Of a stretch of DNA of 64,000 bases, positions 25,026 to 32,855 are shown piece after piece; position 1 is the first letter of the stretch, and the number at the start of each line of letters is the position of its first letter. The notes under the pieces are model-generated. The model did no database searches. It was not told the DNA's origin and worked only from the letters and a program-made list of their open reading frames with translations. The DNA is from Mesorhizobium japonicum MAFF 303099 (GTDB lineage Bacteria > Pseudomonadota > Alphaproteobacteria > Rhizobiales > Rhizobiaceae): contig NC_002682.1 in the NCBI RefSeq assembly GCF_000009625.1, forward strand, positions 124,001-188,000, in the 5' to 3' direction. Both the position numbers and the translations under genes were made by a program.

Positions 25026-26039
25026 CTATTCTAACTGCTCGAACGTACATTGGAGCGGCGCCTTATCCGGACGCCAGCGCACGAGCTTTGTTCCATGCCG
25101 GAAGCGGTCGCCGGTAACATGGTCGAAGCGAACTTCGACAACCAATTCCGGTCTGACGGGTTCCCATTCGCCGCTACGCTCGGTGCTCCAACGGCTCGGG
25201 CCGCCCGGCGCCTTGCCGGTGAAGCCGGATCCGCCGCGCAGGTTTTCGAGCTTTTCCGTCAGCACCGCGCGCTCGTCATTGGCGATGGTGGATGTGAACC
25301 CTACATGGTCGAGCAGACCATCGCCATTGTAGAGGCCGAGCAGCAGCGATCCAACCTGTCGTTTGCCGTTCAGATAGCGGAACCCACCCACCACGCAGTC
25401 GGCGGTGCGCAGGCGCTTTACCTTCACCATCGCGCGTTCGCCCGGCCTGTAGGGACCGTTGAGCAACTTGGCCACGACGCCGTCGATGGAACCACTACCG
25501 GCGCCCTTCAACCAGTTGTCGGCTGTCGCCAGGCTGGTGGTGGCCGGCGAAAGCCGCAAGGTCTTGGTCTTTGCCTTGGCAACCAAGTCTTCAGCTTCTG
25601 CGCGCCGATCACGCAATGGCAGTTCCATCCGCGGCCGACCTTCCGGAGCCACGAGCATATCGAAAACGACCAGGCGTGCGGGAGTTTCCCGACTGAGCTT
25701 GCGGATGCGGCTCTCTGCTGGATGAAGCCGCATCTGCAGCGCGTCGAAAGAGGCACGGCCCTCGATCTCGATTATGATTTCACCGTCGATGACGAATTCC
25801 GTTGCCGCAAGCGCACTCAAGGCCGCCATCAGTTCGGGAAAATAACGACCAAGCGGTTTGCCGGATTTTGCCCTGAGGTCGACGGCCTTGCCGGCCTTGA
25901 AGGCGAGGCAACGGAAGCCATCCCATTTCGGTTCGTACTGCCAGGGACCATCGTCCCGCGGCAATACCCCTGCGGCGCGCGCTTCCATCGGCTGCGTGTT
26001 CAACGGCAAGGGAAACTCGACGTCGTATACCGCTACCAT
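25026..26039 (-). CDS. ATP-dependent DNA ligase (LigC/LigD ligase-domain type)
   Basis: 337 residues: adenylation domain plus OB fold, with no polymerase or nuclease domain. The active-site lysine is in EPKWDGFR (Lys38). Further nucleotidyltransferase motifs are EFVIDGEI, RLVVFDMLVAPEGR, IDGVVAKLLNGPY and RAMVKVKRLRTADCVVGGFR. The ATG at 26039 gives a normal start; the longer open frame upstream reads through an unrelated GFA remnant. Such stand-alone ligases take part in backup DNA repair, usually with Ku; no ku gene is seen here. Confidence 0.93.
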   Translation of the reverse strand: MVAVYDVEFPLPLNTQPMEARAAGVLPRDDGPWQYEPKWDGFRCLAFKAGKAVDLRAKSGKPLGRYFPELMAALSALAATEFVIDGEIIIEIEGRASFDALQMRLHPAESRIRKLSRETPARLVVFDMLVAPEGRPRMELPLRDRRAEAEDLVAKAKTKTLRLSPATTSLATADNWLKGAGSGSIDGVVAKLLNGPYRPGERAMVKVKRLRTADCVVGGFRYLNGKRQVGSLLLGLYNGDGLLDHVGFTSTIANDERAVLTEKLENLRGGSGFTGKAPGGPSRWSTERSGEWEPVRPELVVEVRFDHVTGDRFRHGTKLVRWRPDKAPLQCTFEQLE

Positions 26040-26287
26040 CGCTCTTCCATATCGCGATAGGGGACGGTCCACGCCGCAGCAAACCCAGCTGAGCCGCCGT
26101 TCCTGGCTTTGCCATGAAACTTCGCCAGAAGGCAGCCAAAGGCGCTGCCGGTCGCACGCCGGCACATGTCGCAACGGCGGTAACGCGCGCGTGGATCGCC
26201 TGTCCCCCGATAACGGATTTTTCCGCGGAGGCATGGGCCTGTGCGCTCGATAGCAATGGCACGGGTGGAATTCCCTGTTGTGTCCAT
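26033..26287 (-). pseudogene. GFA/CENP-V-family protein fragment
   Basis: 84-codon frame whose middle matches the N-terminal zinc site of GFA-domain proteins: CLRGKIRYRGTGDPRARY then RRCDMCRRATGSAFG. The second half of the fold, with the remaining zinc ligands, is missing, and the frame ends just inside the ligase gene. Relatives are about 130 residues. Interpreted as a truncated remnant. Confidence 0.6.
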
Positions 26288-26324
26288 CCAATTTGAACGC
26301 GCGGCGCCGGAACTGGTTTCCAAA

Positions 26325-26349
26325 GGAACGCGTAGCCGGGCAAGGCGTT
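26325..26349 (+). promoter_or_regulatory. EcfG promoter for the isochorismatase-like gene
   Basis: GGAAC (26325-26329), 16 bp, CGTT (26346-26349), exact consensus, 102 bp upstream of the frame at 26451. Confidence 0.65.
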
Positions 26350-26435
26350 TGTCCCACATTGCGGGGATCAACCATTGAATCTCAAGAACCGCTGCGGCTC
26401 GCCGAAACAGATGTTGTCCTGCTTGGCGCTCGTGA

Positions 26436-26993
26436 GGTCTTTGCGTCGATATGCAAAAGCTGTTCGCCGAGCCATCCGAACCGGCGACGCCCTGGATCAC
26501 CCGAGTCCTTCCAAGAATTGCGAGCCTTGTCGAAAGGAAAGCCGAGCAAACGATCTTCACCCGCTTTATTCCGGCTGCAAGGGTCGGGCAGGGCACCGGG
26601 ACCTGGAAGCGCTATCACGAGCGCTGGGCATCGATGACGATGGAGGCCGTCGGCCCGGAGATGGTGGAACTGCTGCCGCCACTGCCTGCATTCACTCCGC
26701 TGGCGAAGATAATCGACAAGCATATTTATTCGCCGTGGCCGGAGGGAAGGTTGCAATCCGAACTCGCTGGACGTCGGATCGATACGTTGGTGACCACGGG
26801 GGCGAAACCGATGTCTGCGTTCTCGCGACCGTTCTTGGCGCGATCGATATCGGGTATGGTCGTTCTGGTCACCGATGCGCTTTGCAGCTCTTCCGACGCC
26901 ACCCATGACGCGCTGATGACCGTCTATCACCAGCGTTTCGCCCAACAGGTCGAGACGGCGGGGATGGAGGCAGTTCTCTCTGCCTGGAATTGA
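26436..26993 (+). pseudogene. Isochorismatase-family hydrolase with compensating frameshifts
   Basis: Reading GLCVDMQKLFAEPSEPATPW, the family start LCxDMQ (catalytic Asp) lies upstream of the only in-frame ATG (26451), and an in-frame TGA blocks extension. In the middle, the frame reads TTGAKPMSAFSRPFLARS, while the catalytic Cys block GGETDVCVLATVLGAIDIGY is one base out of frame. The C-terminus (VVLVTDALCSSSDATHDAL) is back in frame. So there is a single-base loss in a G-run near 26800 and a second, restoring deletion near 26865. As read, both catalytic Asp and Cys are lost. Confidence 0.7.
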
Positions 26994-27005
26994 CGAGCAC
27001 TACCG

Positions 27006-27298
27006 CTAAGCTCCGAGGTCGATCAACGCGATTTCGGGACGCTTGCTGCGCCGAAGTTGGATAGGTGGTCCAGCCCTCCAGCGTTCGGCTGCACTGACCC
27101 TATCAGCAGATAGCCACCGCGCGTCGATCCAACGCCGAGACCAGGCACGGCATCGACATGAAGGCACGGTCGGCCGCTGCCGTCCACTGCGATTTCGCCG
27201 ATCTCGCTCAGCATTTCGCATTGCTGATCGACGGGGATTCGCGATGGGACTTGGAGCGACCCCCGCGTATGCTCGATATTGCTTTCATCAAAGAGCAT
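27006..27298 (-). pseudogene. DUF296/PCC-domain protein remnant
   Basis: A minus-strand frame contains RIPVDQQCEMLSEIGEIAVD, GSGRPCLHVDAV and STRGGYLLIGSVQP, the core of PCC-domain proteins (IPV.EQ.E.LSL.GDIA.....KPKLH.H....GGHLL.G.V.PT). The following block, LRRSKRPEIALIDL, is found in a different frame. The N-terminal third cannot be followed. A frameshift near 27070 and loss of the start make this a pseudogene. Confidence 0.55.
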
Positions 27299-27512
27299 GC
27301 GCGCACGTGCCGAACTGGCGCGGAGGTCTACAGTGGCGCCCCAGCGGCCGGCGGACAGCGTCTACCGGTGCGGCTGCGCTGTGCGTCGTTGCATCATCAA
27401 GCGCCAGGACCGGTTTCGCGATACCCGTAATCACCAGCGATGTCTCCGCGTCCTCGGGTCTGGAGAAGTTTCTCGAGATCTTCGTAGCCCCGGAGCGAGC
27501 ATTTCGAGCCGC

Positions 27513-27791
27513 TTAACGCCGATCGAAATCGGCAAGTCCGAGGCGTCGTCGTTGGCCTTCGGCATAGGCCAGGGCGAACGACTCAAGTACGAAAGTTCGA
27601 GTTAGCTCTTCGTCGCCATCAACCACACGGACGAACCACTCACCGCAGGCTTCGAGCACTTCAACACAAGGATTGACCTTGCTGCCAGGCGTCAAGCTAT
27701 CCATCGCAAGCTCCATGGAAAGCAATGGTGAAACGTCAATTTTGTATCGTTTGGCGGAAACGGTCTTCAATATCAAATGTGCGTCGGACAT
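27513..27791 (-). CDS. Small hypothetical protein, 92 residues
   Basis: ATG 27791. A compact alpha/beta sequence: LILKTVSAKRYKIDVSPLL, CVEVLEACGEWFVRVVDGDE, LTRTFVLESFALAYAEGQRR. The conserved-looking 'EW.VRV' strand and an even hydrophobic pattern argue for a folded protein. No family name, ribosome binding site weak. Function unknown. Confidence 0.6.
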   Translation of the reverse strand: MSDAHLILKTVSAKRYKIDVSPLLSMELAMDSLTPGSKVNPCVEVLEACGEWFVRVVDGDEELTRTFVLESFALAYAEGQRRRLGLADFDRR

Positions 27792-27993
27792 TAGACGTCT
27801 CTAAAAGTTGATCCCTGCGGAAGAGCGCTGTCCTCCATCGCCTGCCGAAGATCTAGTCGTCGGTCCGCGGCCTTGGCCGAGAAGGCACTGGGTTAACATT
27901 GCGGCTGAGAATGACCGACCCAAGTCGGCAAACGTCTTGAAAAACCCGGAGTGGCGCACACGGTGCCGAACAGGCAGAAACCGATAGGCGCTC

Positions 27994-28018
27994 GGAACCG
28001 AGTTCCGCGAGCGACGTT
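27994..28018 (+). promoter_or_regulatory. EcfG promoter for the small secreted protein
   Basis: GGAAC (27994-27998), 16 bp, CGTT (28015-28018), exact consensus, 49 bp before the ATG at 28067. Confidence 0.75.
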
Positions 28019-28028
28019 TTTTTTCCGG

Positions 28029-28047
28029 AGGTCACGTCCAGTGACCT
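28029..28047. repeat. Perfect 7-bp inverted repeat in a 5' untranslated region
   Basis: AGGTCAC-GTCCA-GTGACCT lies just downstream of the EcfG -10 element, at or near the transcription start, so it could be an operator or an mRNA 5' hairpin. Confidence 0.5.
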
Positions 28048-28066
28048 GACGATGGAGGATAGAGAA

Positions 28067-28348
28067 ATGAACATCAAGATGCTCACTCTGGGCGCTACGG
28101 CGCTTGCAATGATGGCGGGTTCAGCCCTTGCCGCTGGCAACACCTCTGCACTTGACGATCCGGCCAAGATGTCGCCGTTCTTCACCGATGCCGGCATGAA
28201 AACTTTGAAGACGGAAAAGGATTTCAAGGCCGCATGGACGGCGATGAAACCCGATGAACAGAAAGCGGTGTTGAAAGATTGCGGCGATACCACGCTGAAC
28301 AAGTCGCACGCAGATTTCTGCGCCATGGCAAAGAAGATGGGCGGCTGA
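28067..28348 (+). CDS. Small exported stress-associated protein, 93 residues
   Basis: Start ATG 28067 with GGAGGA 8 nt upstream. Signal peptide MNIKMLTLGATALAMMAGSA with cleavage after LAA, then a helical mature part (KTEKDFKAAWTAMKPDEQKA, then VLKDCGDTTLNKSHADFCAM) with two cysteines that could form a disulfide in the periplasm. No family name is certain. A perfect EcfG promoter, a 5' palindrome and a downstream hairpin frame it as a single-gene stress unit. Confidence 0.82.
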   Translation: MNIKMLTLGATALAMMAGSALAAGNTSALDDPAKMSPFFTDAGMKTLKTEKDFKAAWTAMKPDEQKAVLKDCGDTTLNKSHADFCAMAKKMGG

Positions 28349-28399
28349 CGCCGAGCCTGGCGTGGAAGGCTGACACGCCTCCAAGTTGATGCTTTACAT

Positions 28400-28430
28400 C
28401 CGGCGCCGCTTCGCACCGAAGGGGCGCCGG
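28400..28430 (+). terminator. Strong hairpin downstream of the secreted protein gene
   Basis: CCGGCGCC (28400-28407) pairs with GGCGCCGG (28423-28430), with an inner CTTCG/CGAAG stem. No T-run follows, so it may stabilise the 3' end or be a Rho-assisted stop. Confidence 0.5.
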
Positions 28431-28764
28431 GCCGAGTAGAAAGGCCTCAGCAACCGTCGTCGATAAGGATGGCGGGATCGCGCGGAGGTACGTTTAGTTA
28501 CACTGCCTTCACCAGCGAACATTGCGGCTGCGGCCAGGAGCAAGGTGGCGCCCCTGATATGAGTTGCCTGCCAAATGGGTTTGCGGCCAGCTGAACGGCC
28601 GTAAACTAAGGGGTGTCGTGCTTAGTGATGTCTCCAGCGGATCCGGGGTTTCGAAAAGCCTTCCGGAACTGAAGCCGTTTCCCGCCGACAACTCCTTCGA
28701 TCGGGTCCTTGTTTATTCGGGCGGCGAAGGAGCCGATGAGGCTCGGCGACGGGGCTCAGTTCGC

Positions 28765-28875
28765 CCTCCGATGCCGGGCAGCTCGAACGTGCGCTGATGA
28801 ACCTTGTTGTCAACGCACGCGATGCCATGCCGTCGGGTGGAACTATCAGCGTGCTTGCGCAAAATCGTTCCCAGC
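28765..28875 (+). pseudogene. Histidine-kinase ATPase-domain fragment
   Basis: One plus-strand frame reads SDAGQLERALMNLVVNARDA then MPSGGTISVLAQN, which is the N-box segment of a hybrid-type histidine kinase ATPase domain. Both ends are abruptly lost, with no start or stop at sensible places. A relic of a larger gene. Confidence 0.6.
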
Positions 28876-29207
28876 ACCCTGTTCAGTGCGGGAACATGCA
28901 ACAAGTGGAATGAGAAGGCTTAATACGAGCAATGTCCTTTTCATGAGTCGTCCTCCAGCAGCCCGAAAAGTGAGCCGGATATTAAATGCGCGGTTCCCGC
29001 TTTGGATCCACCTCTCTCTAGTTTAGATCTGGCTAACGATGGTTTTTGACGGGTCCATATGGGTATCTCGGCGGGATGCCCGAATGCGGACCTCGATTCC
29101 CGCCGCCTTTCGGCACCCTCGGATCTACCCAAGCCAAGCGGAACATCCGAAGCGTCGACGCATTGCTAGTGAGGACATGGAGCTCTGTCGGTTTTTTAGG
29201 GACCAAC
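28876..29207. other. Intergenic stretch upstream of YihY paralogue 2
   Basis: About 330 bp. A GGAAC near 29136 is followed after 16 bp by CATT, an imperfect EcfG -10, so it is only a weak promoter candidate. No gene is supported. Confidence 0.4.
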
Positions 29208-30230
29208 ATGCCCCTAGCTTTCAAGGATGTTTGGAACGTTGCGCGCGAAGCCGTGGTTGGTTTTGTCGACGACGATGCCCTTAGTCATGGCGCGGCGATG
29301 GCCTTCTACGCCACGACTTCGCTTGCACCGGTCCTGTTGATCGTGGTCGCGATCGCTGGTTTGGCTTTCGGTCATGACGCTGCGCAGTTGGCTCTATCGG
29401 CACAGATTTCGGGTCTTATGGGAGCGGGGAGCGCGGGGATCCTCGAAGACATCCTGAAAGGGGCGTCTGCGAAATCGTCGGGAACCGTGGCGGCGATCCT
29501 AGGCACGGTCACTTTGTTCATAACCGCCTCGGGTGTCTTTGGCGAAATGCAGCAGTCGCTCAACAAGATATGGAAGGTTGAGCCGAACGGCGGTTCGATT
29601 TCGCGCCTTGTTCGGGCCCGCGCAGTAAGTCTGGGTCTTGTGGCTGCACTCGGTTTCATGCTGCTCGTATCTTTGGTGGCGAGCGCCGCAATCTCGACAC
29701 TCGGCGACTTCATCAGCGCTCGATTGCCTTTCGGCACAATCGTTTTGAGTGTCATCAATACCTTTGTTTCCTTTGTTCTGATTTCTGCGATGTTCGCCGC
29801 GATCTATAAAGTGTTGCCCGACCGGACCTTGAAATGGCGCGATGTCGCAATTGGCGCTTTGGTGACCGCTGCCCTGTTCACGATCGGAAAATCACTAATT
29901 GGTTGGTACCTTGGCACAAGCGCCGTTGCATCATCATACGGGGCTGCGGGAGGACTGCTCGTTATCCTGCTGTGGGTCTACTATTCGTCGGAAATTTTCC
30001 TGCTCGGAGCAGAATTCACCCGCGCCTTTTCCATCCGACATGGAAGCAGATCCGATCTGGCCAGGCTAGTTCCCCAGCCGTTGCCGGCAGACACGGCGAT
30101 CCCGGCTCGCAGCGAGCGAATGGCTCTCGATGATAAAAAGGGCAAGTCGGGCGGGGTTTTGGCTGTAGTCGCCGTGGCCTCCGTGAGTGCGACGATAACC
30201 GCTATCGTGCTGGGTCCACGCCGCCCTTAG
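29208..30230 (+). CDS. YihY/BrkB-family inner-membrane protein (paralogue 2)
   Basis: 340 residues. ATG 29208 has AGGGA 8 nt upstream; the frame is open further upstream without support. The YihY core runs from VWNVAREAVVGFVDDDALSH and AMAFYATTSLAPVLLIVVAI through about six helices to the signature SSYGAAGGLLVILLWVYYSS. A final hydrophobic helix (GVLAVVAVASVSATITAIV) is an extra tail absent from paralogue 1. Role unknown in the family. Confidence 0.92.
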   Translation: MPLAFKDVWNVAREAVVGFVDDDALSHGAAMAFYATTSLAPVLLIVVAIAGLAFGHDAAQLALSAQISGLMGAGSAGILEDILKGASAKSSGTVAAILGTVTLFITASGVFGEMQQSLNKIWKVEPNGGSISRLVRARAVSLGLVAALGFMLLVSLVASAAISTLGDFISARLPFGTIVLSVINTFVSFVLISAMFAAIYKVLPDRTLKWRDVAIGALVTAALFTIGKSLIGWYLGTSAVASSYGAAGGLLVILLWVYYSSEIFLLGAEFTRAFSIRHGSRSDLARLVPQPLPADTAIPARSERMALDDKKGKSGGVLAVVAVASVSATITAIVLGPRRP

Positions 30231-30410
30231 CATTTGTTGATGAAAACGCATGTCGACGAAGCCGGTAGGCAGGAGTGTCGGAGACTAGGAACGCTATGAG
30301 CATGAACAATCACCCAGGGCCCCTGCCTCGGAGGGTTTCCGCGTTTGCTACGGAACGCGCCGGCCTCTTGCCAGTTCGTCAAGTCACTTCAGCAGCTTGT
30401 CGGCAGGCCG

Positions 30411-30870
30411 TTATTTCGTTGTGGTGTTGAATTCGCGGTTTGCTGCATAGTCGATGGTGAAGGTGCCTGGAGGAGCGCGAACGCCCTCCTTCACATTAGA
30501 GATAGTCACTGTCGTCCTCTGCCCTCTTTCGTCGGTGAGGCTCCATCTGCGTAGATGGAGCGATTTCTTGTCGAAGACCACCGTGATGTTCGAGTTTCCG
30601 AAAGCCGACCTGTCGGCCAGCTTAATGATAACCTGGTCACCATCGTCTCTGATGCCTTTGACGCGGTTGCCAGAAAATTCGACCTTGTCGTCCAGGAGGA
30701 GTTTAAGCGGCGTCTTCGAGAGGGCATAAAGGTGCGACGTCTTGAGCTTTTTGTTATAGATTACGACGGATTTTCCATCTGCAATCAAGCTGACCCCGGA
30801 TTGGCCTGCATAGTCGAACCGAAGCTTGCCCGGGCGTTGGAAAAAAAATCTACCGCTGGTCTTTTCCGCC
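30411..30870 (-). pseudogene. LolA-like lipoprotein carrier, 5' end lost
   Basis: The intact 125-codon part matches the C-terminal two-thirds of LolA-type proteins: SVVIYNKKLKTSHLYALSKT, PLKLLLDD and LRRWSLTDERGQRTTVTISN. Upstream the reading continues without an ATG as TSGRFFFQRPGKLRFDYAGQ, a diagnostic LolA segment. It then shifts frame near 30875 (GFV-LQ / IGERAEKT) and has no signal peptide. A frameshift plus loss of the N-terminus means no export, so it is called a pseudogene. Confidence 0.65.
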
Positions 30871-31005
30871 CTCTCGCCGATTGCAACACAAAGCCCGGCT
30901 CGGCTGGCGTGCTCAAGCTGCGACCAACCGCCAACAACCGTACCTTACCTCATTGCTGTGAATTCGGTTTAGCTTTCGCCGATGGCTGCATCGCAACGCG
31001 TTCAT

Positions 31006-31032
31006 GCCCGGCTCTCCAAGCGAGAGCCGGGC
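31006..31032. terminator. Perfect 11-bp hairpin between LolA remnant and His-rich gene
   Basis: GCCCGGCTCTC (31006-31016), loop CAAGC, GAGAGCCGGGC (31022-31032). It lies 14 bp past the stop of the minus-strand His-rich gene. No T-run, so efficiency is uncertain. Confidence 0.5.
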
Positions 31033-31045
31033 CAAAAGGCTGCGG

Positions 31046-31345
31046 TCAGTAACCGCCATTCTCCTGCTGAATAACAACGTGGCGGTGACGATGGTGCGAT
31101 CGGTCCATCGGGCTTCGGATAACAACCGCGTCGGAGCGATGGTGGCGACGACCGTGATCGAAGAAAGCAATTTCACCATGGTGGCGGTGATGGAGGCGAT
31201 GTCCGTCACGATAGACCACGACACGATCATTGTTCCAGTGATGGTGTCGGTGGTGCCGATGGGTCTGAACTACGATCGCGTCGGCCGAGGCGACCGAGGG
31301 CACAAGTAGGCACAGTGCCAAAGCACTAAGAATGGCGACTTTCAT
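31046..31345 (-). CDS. Exported histidine-rich protein, 99 residues
   Basis: Signal peptide MKVAILSALALCLLVPSVAS-ADA, then a mature part dense in His and Arg: THRHHRHHHWNNDR, GHRLHHRHHGEIAF, HGRRHHRSDA, DRSHHRHRH. About a quarter of the mature residues are His. Periplasmic or secreted metal binding (Ni, Zn or Cu) is the obvious inference, but the pattern also suits a simple basic polymer. No family name. An EcfG-like promoter lies 41 bp upstream. Confidence 0.75.
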   Translation of the reverse strand: MKVAILSALALCLLVPSVASADAIVVQTHRHHRHHHWNNDRVVVYRDGHRLHHRHHGEIAFFDHGRRHHRSDAVVIRSPMDRSHHRHRHVVIQQENGGY

Positions 31346-31385
31346 TTAAGATCCTCAACGATTTAACATGGCCCTTCGCCTGCTT

Positions 31386-31410
31386 AACATCGTCGGATCG
31401 CTTTGGTTCC
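31386..31410 (-). promoter_or_regulatory. EcfG-like promoter for the His-rich protein
   Basis: Minus strand GGAAC (31406-31410), 16 bp, TGTT (31386-31389); one deviation at the first -10 base. Confidence 0.5.
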
Positions 31411-31776
31411 GCACGTTGAAGGAAGCCTTGGGAGGGTGTTCTGGTTTGCTACGCAAATAGGCCCCGACTCTCTGGACAACGCACCGGCCTATCAAGAGCC
31501 GAACTGAGAGAACGGTGGCGGCATTTCAAAGAAGGATGTCCTGACGACGTTACCGCGGGACCCGCTGGGGGCGTTGAGAGGTGACCGAGTGTCGGCCGAT
31601 GGCCAAGGTCCGATGCGAGTGTTGCGCATTCCTAGACGCAATTTCGGAGGTAAACGGATGTTCGTTGCCGCGCCCTCCAAGGATCTCGGTCGTGTTACCG
31701 GCCATTTCAACGGAATAAAGTAGCCAAACCCGCTAAAGCCGGCCGAGGGCGACGCCCTAAAATACGGCCCACCTAT
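31411..31776. other. Intergenic stretch, nothing recognised
   Basis: About 365 bp between two divergent EcfG-like sites. A 72-codon minus-strand frame at 31492-31710 has no support. Confidence 0.45.
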
Positions 31777-31801
31777 GGAACATTAGGCAGTCCGAAATGT
31801 T
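31777..31801 (+). promoter_or_regulatory. EcfG-like promoter for a 25-residue membrane peptide
   Basis: GGAAC (31777-31781), 16 bp, TGTT (31798-31801), 69 bp before the ATG at 31870. Confidence 0.45.
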
Positions 31802-31869
31802 GATTTCGACGCAATGACCAGATGGCAGGCAAAATAGCGTGACCTGCCTATTATTTTGGAGTCCGATCG

Positions 31870-31947
31870 ATGCACAGCATAATCTACCTTGTAGGGCTAG
31901 TCGTCGTTGTTCTCGCAGTGCTGAGTTTTTTTGGCCTCAGGAGATAG
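31870..31947 (+). CDS. Tiny single-span membrane peptide, 25 residues
   Basis: MHSIIYLVGLVVVVLAVLSF followed by FGLRR. Ribosome binding site TTGGAG at 8-9 nt. The peptide is one hydrophobic helix with a positive C-terminus, and it resembles a small conserved rhizobial peptide with the ending LSFFGLR that I recall from alphaproteobacterial genomes. Too short for most gene finders. Role unknown; membrane insertion is inferred. Confidence 0.6.
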   Translation: MHSIIYLVGLVVVVLAVLSFFGLRR

Positions 31948-32186
31948 GCACGGCGAGTGGGAGGCATGATCGTTGAGGGATCACAGCTCTCCAGGCTAGG
32001 CAACCGACCCATCGATGCCCGAACTGATGATTGCCCTGCGGCCGCAGTGGCGATGATGCCTGATTGAATGAGCCCGAGGAACGCTTCGCAGACATCCTCC
32101 TAGGGCTCTTGGCGGGACATCAAGGGCACAGCCTTTGTGCAAACGTTGAAGCGGCGTGTTGTAGTCTCGACCTGGGGCCAATGCGT

Positions 32187-32330
32187 TTAGAACACGGTCT
32201 CCACGCCAAGCGCGTCGGCGAGCCACAAGCCGAAGGACGCCTCGCCATCGGTTTCGGTGACGCTTTTGTGCTGCGTCAAGCCAACCACCCAGCGCTTGGC
32301 GCGCTCAAACAGATGCTCGTGGTCGCGTTA
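32187..32330 (-). pseudogene. C-terminal fragment of an unidentified gene
   Basis: The minus strand reads RDHEHLFERAKRWVVGLTQH then KSVTETDGEASFGLWLADAL and a natural stop at 32187. It looks coding (no internal stops, sensible composition) but has no start, and ends upstream near an IS5 fragment. Family not recognised. Confidence 0.4.
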
Positions 32331-32389
32331 CCCATCATGTTCCCGGCCAATTGGCAAAATTCGATAGTAGACGTTGGGAACGGGGCCTG

Positions 32390-32649
32390 ATGCAGCCGAT
32401 CGCATCCGCGAACTGATCCAGGAGCAGGGCGCGACGCCCAACATCCCGCCGAAGAGCAACCGGCGCTGGAAGCCCTGCTTCAGCAAGCGGCTCTACCGCG
32501 AGCGCAACCTTATTGAGCGCTTCTTCTCCAAGCTGAAGCACTTCCGCCGCGTCGCGACCCGCTACGACAAGCTCGCCGCCAACTTCTTCGCCATGATCCA
32601 GCTCGCCTCAATGCGCCTGTGGCTCCGCGCTTATGAGTCTACGGCCTAG
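32390..32649 (+). pseudogene. IS5-family transposase C-terminal fragment
   Basis: Reads DRIRELIQEQGATPNIPPKS, NRRWKPCFSKRLYRERNLIE and RFFSKLKHFRRVATRYDKLA, the DDE-domain end of IS5-group transposases with the catalytic Glu in RNLIERFFSKLK. The N-terminal two-thirds and the left inverted repeat are absent, so the element is dead. It marks an old insertion or rearrangement point. Confidence 0.85.
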
Positions 32650-32802
32650 CGTTCGCGGACGCGTTCCGACGTTCTGCCTAACGCTCTGCGCGAGGATGAT
32701 GCGACTGGCCGAGAACGGCGGACGAGCGCCCGTAATCGCGTTCAGCGGCTGCGGTGATCCGGTCAGCGGCGAATGCTCGATAGGCTTTATTCGTCGGGGG
32801 CA

Positions 32803-32827
32803 GGAACCGCTTGATGGCGGCGAAGTT
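32803..32827 (+). promoter_or_regulatory. EcfG-like promoter for the three-gene stress operon
   Basis: GGAAC (32803-32807), 16 bp, AGTT (32824-32827), 29 bp before the ATG at 32856; the same -10 variant as at the DUF892 and DUF1236 genes. Confidence 0.55.
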
Positions 32828-32855
32828 CAATTCTTAGGAACAGGAGTTAAATATC

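Noticed and set aside
30353..30377. GGAAC-N16-AGTT string on the plus strand as a promoter
   Set aside because: No plus-strand gene follows; the weak -10 variant is expected a few times by chance in this length of DNA.
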